Part shown: one piece after another, positions 55,090 through 62,110 of the stretch
Layout of the letters: every line of letters starts with the position of its first letter
Position numbering within the stretch: position 1 is the first letter of the stretch
Origin: Aequorivita lipolytica
GTDB taxonomy: Bacteria; Bacteroidota; Bacteroidia; Flavobacteriales; Flavobacteriaceae
NCBI RefSeq assembly: GCF_007997135.1
Contig: NZ_VORU01000001.1
Span: forward strand, 1 to 64,000
Reading direction: 5' to 3'
Length of the DNA stretch: 64,000 nt
Program-made: the position numbers and the translations under genes
Notes under the pieces: generated by a model
What the model saw: the letters and a program-made list of their open reading frames with translations, nothing else
Database searches by the model: none
What the model was told of the DNA's origin: nothing

Positions 55090-57495
55090 ATGTTTTCTGG
55101 ATTTGCATATTCACAGACTGTTGACTTATGCATTACCCCTACCAATTATACCCCGGATGCCCTGGGGGTTTATAGTAAATCTACTTCCCCTGCCTATCTA
55201 AATAATTTTCCAAGTAGGACTTTTAATATTTTCTACTGGAGGATAAATAAAAGTGATGGTTCTTATACCCAGCCTGGTTGGCCTGTAACCTTAGAGAAGG
55301 CAAAAGAAAGTGTTGCTCTTTTAAATTCATATTATAAGCCTTTTAATATCTGTTTTAATTTGGCTGGAATGGATACTATAAATTCAACCGCTCACCACAC
55401 AGGATCAAATTTATACAACATAAATCTCTATGCAGAAAATAATGGCTATGTAAAATCAGATGCCTTTAATATATATGCACCCCATGAGTTAATTCAAGGA
55501 GCTGGGGAATCGTGGCTTAAAAATACAAAAGTAGCTATGACAGCCTCCTTAGTTGCAATAGGAACAATCTTACCCCATGAAATAGGTCACTGTTTCAACT
55601 TACATCACACTTTTGGACCAGGAAATGATAGACCGGATCCCGTTAACTGCGAACGCGTAACCCGCATTCCTAGTGACCCTGAATATAATGCTCATATAGC
55701 AGGTGATGTGGTTATTGATACCAATGCAGTTCCTAATTTCAATTTGGAACAGCATAGCTATTATGCTTATGCTTTACTCGATGCGGGGCTCGTTGCTCTT
55801 TGGTGGGAAGGTATTCAGATTGCCAAAAACCCCAATGGCTTCAATGGGTTAATTAATGCCACTGCGATTGCACAGGCTCTTGTGGATTATGGATTTACAC
55901 AGACAGAAATAAATTATTTGCGTTATAACCCGGCCATTAGAGATGCTTATACAGATGTTCCTAACTGCCTGTATGCGCCAGACGGAAGGATTAATGACCT
56001 GACCGTCGATTTTTTTAAGGATTGTGGAGGATCGTCTTATACCATAACCCAAGCCGACATTAAGAATATGATGGCCTACTCAAATTCAACCTGCGGGAGA
56101 ATTTTTTCTTCCGGGCAAAAGGTTAGAATGCATGAAACTATTGAAAGCGATTATCAAGGAAGATTCAGTGCGGTAATGACAGATAAGGATTATGACCTAT
56201 ATGTAAAAGATATTGTAAATGATATTGGTCAAGAACCTAATATTCACACAGATGTTTTCTGGAACAGTAAAGATATTTGGGTGAGGAATCAAAATGATGG
56301 CACTATTAATCAAGAACACCAAAATCCAGTTTATCACCCTTCTAATCCTAATTACGTCTATGTTAGAGTGAGCAATAAAGGATGTAGTACCTCTTCAGGC
56401 AACGATCAATTAAAACTTTATTGGGCAAAGGCAAACACAGCGCTTGATTGGGACGAATATTGGACGGGGCAAGTATTAGTCGGGAATGTTAAAATGGGCG
56501 ATACTTTGGGCACCAAAATAATACCACCAATAGTTCCCGGCAGTGAAACCATCTTGGAGTTTGAATGGCCAGTCCCAAACCCACAGGATTATATAGGTAT
56601 CAATCCCAATCCATGGCACTTTTGTTTATTATCACGTATCGAATCCAATGACGACCCAATGACCTTTTCTGAAGGTACGTTTATTACCGACAATGTTAAA
56701 AACAATAACAATATTGCGTGGAAAAATACCACTGTAATAGAGATTATTCCGAATACTCCAAGTATAGGGGCAGTCATTGGAGTAAGCAACCCATTGGGAA
56801 TAGCCAAAACCTATAGCTTAGAACTTTTAGCCAATGTTAATGAGCCGGGCAAACCAATTTACCAAGAAGCTGAAATAGGTATTTTAATGGACGATGTTCT
56901 TTATGATGCTTGGGAAAATGGCGGCAACAACGGGTCAAACTTTGTTTCTACAACCCGTACACATAAAATAATAGCAACGGGAAATAATGTATTGATAGAC
57001 GATATTGCTTTCGGAGCAAATGATTATGGCACCGCTTATATAACTTTTAATTTTTTAACCGCAGAATTGACCAATAAACAAAATTATACTTATCAAGTCA
57101 TACAGAGGGACAAGGCTACAAATAAAATTATCGGGGGCGAAACTTTTGAAATAAAAAAACATCCAAGACCGACTTTTGAAGCAGATGCAGGCGATAATGA
57201 AGAAATAGAAAGGAATGAGAGCATTACCCTTCAGGCAGATGATATTAATGAGGATGCAGTTTATAATTGGTACGCTCCAGATGGGACACTCATATATACT
57301 GGCACTACATTAACCATATCCCCGGAAATGACCCAACAATATAAACTGGAAATCATTTCAGATTTAGACGGATTAAAAGATTATGATAATGTAACGGTAA
57401 CCGTAAATCCATACAGAATTATAAGCATGGCTCCCAATCCAGTGAGTTCACTTTTAAGTATCGATTATATGGTAGAAGGGGTAAATTCTGCCTAA
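55090..57495 (+). CDS. M43-type secreted zinc metalloprotease, probably phase-variable and OFF
   Basis: The open frame has the metzincin site HEIGHCFNLHHTFG (His163 counted from 55090) and a Met-turn (NMMAYSN), as in M43/pappalysin-like proteases. Beta-rich and PKD-like domains (about 690-770) and the first half of a T9SS sorting domain (MAPNPVSSLLSIDY) follow. The real start is probably not 55090. In the same frame the preceding codons read KDYAFLLFLILMFSGFAYSQ, a full signal peptide, but no start codon precedes it. The likely ATG at 54926 is separated by the 8-nt repeat and is now in another frame, stopping at 55084. The stop at 57493 cuts the sorting domain. The gene is therefore OFF, or decaying. 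Confidence 0.8.
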   Translation: MFSGFAYSQTVDLCITPTNYTPDALGVYSKSTSPAYLNNFPSRTFNIFYWRINKSDGSYTQPGWPVTLEKAKESVALLNSYYKPFNICFNLAGMDTINSTAHHTGSNLYNINLYAENNGYVKSDAFNIYAPHELIQGAGESWLKNTKVAMTASLVAIGTILPHEIGHCFNLHHTFGPGNDRPDPVNCERVTRIPSDPEYNAHIAGDVVIDTNAVPNFNLEQHSYYAYALLDAGLVALWWEGIQIAKNPNGFNGLINATAIAQALVDYGFTQTEINYLRYNPAIRDAYTDVPNCLYAPDGRINDLTVDFFKDCGGSSYTITQADIKNMMAYSNSTCGRIFSSGQKVRMHETIESDYQGRFSAVMTDKDYDLYVKDIVNDIGQEPNIHTDVFWNSKDIWVRNQNDGTINQEHQNPVYHPSNPNYVYVRVSNKGCSTSSGNDQLKLYWAKANTALDWDEYWTGQVLVGNVKMGDTLGTKIIPPIVPGSETILEFEWPVPNPQDYIGINPNPWHFCLLSRIESNDDPMTFSEGTFITDNVKNNNNIAWKNTTVIEIIPNTPSIGAVIGVSNPLGIAKTYSLELLANVNEPGKPIYQEAEIGILMDDVLYDAWENGGNNGSNFVSTTRTHKIIATGNNVLIDDIAFGANDYGTAYITFNFLTAELTNKQNYTYQVIQRDKATNKIIGGETFEIKKHPRPTFEADAGDNEEIERNESITLQADDINEDAVYNWYAPDGTLIYTGTTLTISPEMTQQYKLEIISDLDGLKDYDNVTVTVNPYRIISMAPNPVSSLLSIDYMVEGVNSA

Positions 57496-57660
57496 ATTAT
57501 GGTATTGAACCAAAGCACTGGCGCATCGGACAATTATATACTCAACACAACCGAAAATGAAATTATCCTTGATCTTACTACCCGTACTACTGGTTTATAT
57601 TCCATAATTTTAGTATGCAATGGAGAAATACAGGATACTAAAAACCTCATAAAACAATAA
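57496..57660 (+). pseudogene. Rest of the M43 sorting domain after an in-frame stop
   Basis: In the same frame as the M43 gene the codons after TAA read IMVLNQSTGASDNYILNTTE, later TTGLYSIILVCNGE and finally NLIKQ plus a stop at 57660. This is the second half of a T9SS sorting domain, so the TAA at 57493-57495 is a nonsense codon rather than the natural end. Confidence 0.85.
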
Positions 57661-57677
57661 TTTAAAAATCTATTATT

Positions 57678-58667
57678 ATGAAAACTTATTTAATAATATT
57701 CCTGTTCAACATAGGTATGGCTTCTTTTGCCCAAATAACACAAATCCCAGACTCCAATTTTGAACAAGCGTTGATTGATTTGGGTATTGATAGTGACGGC
57801 ACTGTAAATGGCCAGGTTTTAACAAGTGATATTGAAAACGTGACCAATCTTGATATAAACGAGAAAGGTATTCAGGACCTTACCGGCATTGAAGGTTTTA
57901 CTGCTCTGCAAGTTTTGGATGTATCATCCAATATGGTAACTTACTTATCTTTTCCACAAAACCTTGAACTTGTTGAACTGATTTTTGACGGAAGTTTTCA
58001 TCTGGTAGGTATAGATGTTTCCAGTAATACAAACTTAGAGGTTCTTCGAAGCACCTTTTCTTTACTTACGGAATTGGATCTTTCAAATAATATAAATCTT
58101 TTGGAGCTATCCCTTGGAGAACCATCGCCCGCAGGCACGCATGGTATTGAATATATAGATTTGAGCAATAACATTATATTGCAGAAACTATACCTAGAGA
58201 ACTTGGTATCGTTAGGTGTGGTCGATTTACGCTCCGGGAATAATACAGGACTATTAGATGTGTATATCCATTGTAGTTTGGATTTCGGAGTTTTGTGTGA
58301 ACCCTTTCCTTGTTTAATGGTAGATGACGTGGTCGCGGCTCTGAACAACCAATTTCCTTATTCAGAATGGGAAGCTATGGTCACATACTCAATGGATTGT
58401 ACTGCTGGGTTAAACGATAAGAATGCTGCTAAATTCTCCATCCACCCTAATCCCGCCAAAAACGAACTTTTTTTAACTTCAACAAACACTTCAGGAAATC
58501 TAAAGATCCAAACCCTCAACATACAAGGCAAACTGTTAAGCACCCAAAACATAACACTTCAAAACCAACCTCCCCTTGATGTTTCCCGACTAAAAAGCGG
58601 CATTTACTTTTTAAATATTGAAGATGAAAACGGCTATACAACAACCAAAAAGTTTATAAAGGAATAA
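57678..58667 (+). CDS. Secreted leucine-rich-repeat-like protein with T9SS sorting domain
   Basis: The 329-residue protein has a signal peptide (MASFAQI), leucine-rich-like repeats (VTNLDINEKGIQDLTGIEGF; ALQVLDVSSN; LTELDLSNNINLLEL; EYIDLSNNIILQKLYLENL) and a T9SS sorting domain (FSIHPNPAKNELFLTS ... LKSGIYFLNIE). The family is probably surface-bound and may bind proteins or glycans. It lies 17 bp after the broken end of the M43 gene. The cysteines and LRR spacing resemble other flavobacterial secreted LRR proteins. Confidence 0.85.
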   Translation: MKTYLIIFLFNIGMASFAQITQIPDSNFEQALIDLGIDSDGTVNGQVLTSDIENVTNLDINEKGIQDLTGIEGFTALQVLDVSSNMVTYLSFPQNLELVELIFDGSFHLVGIDVSSNTNLEVLRSTFSLLTELDLSNNINLLELSLGEPSPAGTHGIEYIDLSNNIILQKLYLENLVSLGVVDLRSGNNTGLLDVYIHCSLDFGVLCEPFPCLMVDDVVAALNNQFPYSEWEAMVTYSMDCTAGLNDKNAAKFSIHPNPAKNELFLTSTNTSGNLKIQTLNIQGKLLSTQNITLQNQPPLDVSRLKSGIYFLNIEDENGYTTTKKFIKE

Positions 58668-58730
58668 ATATTCAATTGTTAGGCGTATAAATGTTTAACC
58701 GCAATTCGACAAGCTCAGTGCGACTATTAT

Positions 58731-58766
58731 AAAAAAAGAGGCTGAAATTAATCAGCCTCTTTTTTA
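58731..58766 (-). terminator. Terminator of the rplM-rpsI-rpsB-tsf cluster
   Basis: AGAGGCTGA and TCAGCCTCT form the stem, with A and T runs outside it, 20 bp past the tsf stop. An almost identical copy is at 53768-53800. Confidence 0.85.
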
Positions 58767-58786
58767 TTCAAATTATGTTTAAAAGC

Positions 58787-59752
58787 TTACGCCAAAGAAA
58801 CTCTCTTAAAGCCTACAACCTCCACATCGCCATACGTTTTTACGTAGTCTGCAACGCTCTTTTTGTCGTCCTTAATAAAGTTTTGGTCAAGCAATGCTTT
58901 TTCGTGGTCCATAGTAGTGTTGTCACTAATAAAACGCTCAATTTTTCCCGGAAGGATTTTATCCCAGATTTGTTCTGGCTTGCCTTCAGCTTTCAATTCA
59001 GCTTTTGCATCAGCTTCCGCCTGTGCCAAAACTTCAGGAGTTAATTGTGCTCTAGAAATGTATTTAGGCACGTTTTTAAGTGTTTTACCCAAACGGCCCA
59101 ACTCGATATTATCTTTCTCGATAACAGCGATTCTTGCTTCAGTTTCAGATTCTACAAATTCTGGTGTAAAATCTTTATAGGAAAGGGTAGAGGCGCCCAT
59201 GGATGCAACTTGCATAGAAACGTCTTTCGCCAATTCTTCAGCGTTATTAACTGCTTTTGAAAGACCGGTTAAAGCAGCAATTTTGTTACCGTGTACGTAA
59301 GAACCTACGAAAGGAGCTTCCAAAATTTCGTAACCACCAATCTCTATTTTTTCACCGATAACACCAGTTTGCTCAATCAATTTCTCAGCAACAGTCATTC
59401 CGCCAAAATCTGCAGCCAAAAGCTCATCTTTTGAAGATGTGTTCAAAGCAATTTCAGCCAATTTGTTAGCCATTTCAACGTATGAATCGTTTTTAGCAAC
59501 AAAGTCGGTTTCACAATTCAATGAAATAGCTACACCTTTTGTGTTGTCGCTGTTCACTTTTGCAGTTGTAACACCTTCGCTGGAGTCGCGGTCTGCTCTT
59601 TTTTCAGCAATTTTCTGTCCTTTTTTTCTAAGGATTGAAATTGCTTCTTCCATATTTCCGTCTGCCTCAACTAATGCCTTTTTACAGTCCATCATTCCAG
59701 CTCCGGTGGCTTGTCTCAGTTTATTTACTTCTGCGGCTGTTATGTTTGCCAT
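58787..59752 (-). CDS. tsf: Elongation factor Ts
   Basis: EF-Ts recycles EF-Tu-GDP. The 321-residue chain is complete: the N-terminal UBA-like domain (VNKLRQATGAGMMDCKKALVEA), the core with NCETDFVAKND, and the long C-terminal half typical of Bacteroidota. It follows rpsB on the same strand after 89 bp, the conserved order. A truncated copy of its last 80% lies 5 kb away at 53821. Confidence 0.95.
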   Translation of the reverse strand: MANITAAEVNKLRQATGAGMMDCKKALVEADGNMEEAISILRKKGQKIAEKRADRDSSEGVTTAKVNSDNTKGVAISLNCETDFVAKNDSYVEMANKLAEIALNTSSKDELLAADFGGMTVAEKLIEQTGVIGEKIEIGGYEILEAPFVGSYVHGNKIAALTGLSKAVNNAEELAKDVSMQVASMGASTLSYKDFTPEFVESETEARIAVIEKDNIELGRLGKTLKNVPKYISRAQLTPEVLAQAEADAKAELKAEGKPEQIWDKILPGKIERFISDNTTMDHEKALLDQNFIKDDKKSVADYVKTYGDVEVVGFKRVSLA

Positions 59753-59841
59753 TTGTATAAATTTTTAAGTTTAATATTAAAAAAAGTCGCTTAATTTATT
59801 TTCAACAAAGAAAAGAACCAAACGACTTTTAGATATCGTTA

Positions 59842-60735
59842 TTATTCTTCTTCGTTAAGAACTTCTTTTTTCGATTTTTGACGCACAGGCTGTTTTGCCT
59901 CTTTCATGTCTTTTACGTCTTCTTCGTCAGTTGAAGGAACTTCAGCTTTCACCTTTTTTGCGGGCTTATCTTCCTTGTCTTTTTTAGGCGCCTTTGCTTT
60001 ATTTGCCATTCCTTCTTCATCGTCACTATCGTCATCTTTTCCAGACTTTCTTTCAGATAGACCTTCAATAACAGCTTCAGAAACAAAGCTCATAATGCTT
60101 TCAATAGATTTTGAAGCATCATCGTTAGATGGGATTACATAGTCAATAACACGTGGGTCACTGTTAGTATCCACCATTGCAAAGATTGGGATGTTCAATT
60201 TCAACGCTTCAGCAACTGCAATGTGTTCGCGAGTTGTGTCAACGATGAAAAGTGCTGCAGGAAGACGGCTCATATCAGAAATTGAACCTAAGTTCTTCTC
60301 TAATTTAGCACGAAGACGATCTACTGCCAAACGCTCTTTCTTAGAAAGTGTCATGAAAGTTCCGTCTTGCTTCATTCTATCAATAGAAGCCATTTTCTTA
60401 ACAGCCTTGCGGATAGTTACAAAGTTGGTAAGCATACCACCGGGCCATCTTTCTGTGATGTAAGGCTGGTTGGCAGCTTTTGCTTTTTCAGCAACAATAT
60501 CCTTTGCTTGTTTTTTGGTAGCTACAAAAAGAATTTTGCGACCACTGCCTGCAATTTTTTTAAGAGCTTCTCCAGCTTCTTCAATTTTTGCGGCGGTTTT
60601 GTAAAGGTTGATAATGTGGATCCCGTTGCGCTCCATATAGATATACGGCGCCATGTTTGGGTTCCATTTGCGGGTTAGGTGGCCAAAATGCACACCAGCT
60701 TCTAGTAAGTCTTTTACTACTACTTTTCTTGCCAT
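59842..60735 (-). CDS. rpsB: 30S ribosomal protein S2 with a charged C-terminal tail
   Basis: Residues 1-230 are the normal S2 core (LLEAGVHFGHLTRKWNPNM; FVATKKQAKDIV; ERWPGGMLTNF; ALFIVDTTREHIAVAEA). A further 65 or so residues form a disordered tail of alternating acidic and lysine-rich blocks (DDDSDDEEG, PKKDKEDKPAKKVKAE, STDEEDVKD). Many relatives have shorter tails. The tail's role is unknown. It precedes tsf, and the gap to rpsI upstream holds several hairpins. Confidence 0.95.
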   Translation of the reverse strand: MARKVVVKDLLEAGVHFGHLTRKWNPNMAPYIYMERNGIHIINLYKTAAKIEEAGEALKKIAGSGRKILFVATKKQAKDIVAEKAKAANQPYITERWPGGMLTNFVTIRKAVKKMASIDRMKQDGTFMTLSKKERLAVDRLRAKLEKNLGSISDMSRLPAALFIVDTTREHIAVAEALKLNIPIFAMVDTNSDPRVIDYVIPSNDDASKSIESIMSFVSEAVIEGLSERKSGKDDDSDDEEGMANKAKAPKKDKEDKPAKKVKAEVPSTDEEDVKDMKEAKQPVRQKSKKEVLNEEE

Positions 60736-60806
60736 TTTTGTTTTAGTTTACGTTCTGTGAAAGGATAGCAACCAGAGCAGCGCTTTGGTTTAGATGCTAA
60801 ACTAAC

Positions 60807-60915
60807 ACCCGAATTTTTCGGGTTAACAGCTTTTTTAATTAATAATGAATATGAACTTGTTTCGTTTCAATTTAACTTGAAACTAATTTTATGCGGTGCC
60901 GCAACAAGTGCGGCA
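60807..60915 (-). promoter_or_regulatory. Three hairpins between rpsI and rpsB
   Basis: Stems lie at 60807-60823 (ACCCGAA with TTCGGGT), 60864-60883 (GTTTCAA with TTGAAAC) and 60897-60915 (TGCCGC with GCGGCA). No TAnnTTTG box is seen in this 198-bp gap. They could form an rpsB leader that responds to S2, or act as an attenuator. Confidence 0.5.
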
Positions 60916-60933
60916 CGACACATAAAATATAAA

Positions 60934-61320
60934 TTATCTCTTAGAGAATTGGAATTTCTTACGGGCTTTTTTCTGTCCGAATTTCTTACGCTCTACCATT
61001 CTTGGATCTCTTGTAAGCAAACCTTCTGGTTTCAAGATACCGCGGTTGTCGTCATTAAGCGTGCACATAGCTCGGGAAATAGCAAGGCGAATAGCTTCTG
61101 CCTGTCCTGTAATTCCACCACCAAATACATTTACTGTAATGTCGAAAGTTGTTTCGTTTTCTGTAAGTACTAAAGGTTGTTTTACTTTATACTGAAGTGT
61201 TCCAGTTGGAAAGTAATTTTCAAACTCACGCTTGTTGATGGTGATGTTTCCTTTACCTTCTTTAAGGTAAACACGTGCAACAGCAGTTTTTCTTCTACCT
61301 ATTTTGTGAATTGTCTCCAT
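60934..61320 (-). CDS. rpsI: 30S ribosomal protein S9
   Basis: The 128-residue protein has the usual S9 layout (IGRRKTAVARVYLKEGKG near the start and RKKFGQKKARKKFQFSKR at the end). The basic C-terminal tail reaches the P-site tRNA. The start overlaps the stop of rplM by one base, so translation is coupled. Confidence 0.97.
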   Translation of the reverse strand: METIHKIGRRKTAVARVYLKEGKGNITINKREFENYFPTGTLQYKVKQPLVLTENETTFDITVNVFGGGITGQAEAIRLAISRAMCTLNDDNRGILKPEGLLTRDPRMVERKKFGQKKARKKFQFSKR

Positions 61321-61775
61321 TACTTGTTGTCGTTAAAGTTAATAGCTCTAGGTTTTTGTGCTTCTTGACCGTGGTTAGCATCTACATAAACTTTCAGGTT
61401 TCTGAAGATTTCCGCGCCCAATTTGTTTTTGGGAAGCATTCCTTTCACAGCTTTTTCAACAAGCCTTGCAGGGTCTTTTTTGTACATTTCTGTAGCGGTA
61501 AGGCTACGTTGTCCACCAGGATAACCTGTGTGGCGAATGTACGTTTTGTCGTTCCATTTGTTACCGGTAAGGTTTATTTTACCAGAGTTAATAATAATTA
61601 CGTTATCACCGCAATCTACGTGTGGGGTGAAATTTGGTTTGTGCTTACCGCGAAGTAATTTAGCAACTTCGCTTGCAAGACGACCCAATGTTTGCCCGTC
61701 CGCATCTACTACCAACCATTCTTTTACAACGGTGTTCTTGTTAGCAGATACTGTTTTGTAACTTAATGTATCCAT
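61320..61775 (-). CDS. rplM: 50S ribosomal protein L13
   Basis: The 151-residue length and strings such as [34 protein letters not shown] and [11 protein letters not shown] identify L13. It is the first gene of the cluster and has a good promoter at 61850-61879 with a leader of about 65 nt. Confidence 0.97.
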   Translation of the reverse strand: MDTLSYKTVSANKNTVVKEWLVVDADGQTLGRLASEVAKLLRGKHKPNFTPHVDCGDNVIIINSGKINLTGNKWNDKTYIRHTGYPGGQRSLTATEMYKKDPARLVEKAVKGMLPKNKLGAEIFRNLKVYVDANHGQEAQKPRAINFNDNK

Positions 61776-61849
61776 TTAGTCTTTGTCAATCGTTAATAAT
61801 TCATTGTTTTCTCACCCTAAAACAAAACGGATTTTGCCTAAGAGGGGTG

Positions 61850-61879
61850 CAAATGTAATGCTATTTATTTGAAAAGCAA
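61850..61879 (-). promoter_or_regulatory. Promoter of the rplM-rpsI operon
   Basis: On the minus strand TTG, a 19-bp gap and TACATTTG give a perfect match to the Bacteroidota vegetative consensus, 75 bp upstream of rplM. Confidence 0.8.
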
Positions 61880-61980
61880 GGAGTGAAAGAAAAAAAAGAC
61901 TTAAGACCGCTTCGCTGAAAGACATAAGATATAAGACTATTGTGTAGATAGAAATATGAGTTTCCAATATTGAATAAAAC

Positions 61981-62032
61981 CTTGCGTCTTTGCGGCTTTG
62001 CGAGAGAAAATTTTGCACGCAAAGACGCGAAG
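61981..62032. repeat. Inverted repeat between rplM and the pyruvate carboxylase gene
   Basis: CTTGCGTCTTTGCG and CGCAAAGACGCGAAG pair over 14 bp with one extra base. This CGTCTTTGCG theme looks like a dispersed repeat. The rest of the 335-bp gap holds the rplM promoter and no gene. Confidence 0.65.
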
Positions 62033-62070
62033 ATTTCGATTCCAATATTTTAGTTACTTAGTTTAGCAGA

Positions 62071-62105
62071 AGTTTCGATTTCGATTTTAGTTTCGATTTC
62101 GTTTT
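62071..62105. repeat. 18-bp tandem repeat after pyruvate carboxylase
   Basis: AGTTTCGATTTCGATTTT is followed at once by AGTTTCGATTTCGTTTT, just past the carboxylase stop codon. Confidence 0.6.
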
Positions 62106-62110
62106 CAAAA

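Noticed and set aside
52282-58667. Prophage or integrative element
   Set aside because: No integrase, phage structural gene or attachment repeat is seen; T9SS cargo and duplication debris explain the region.
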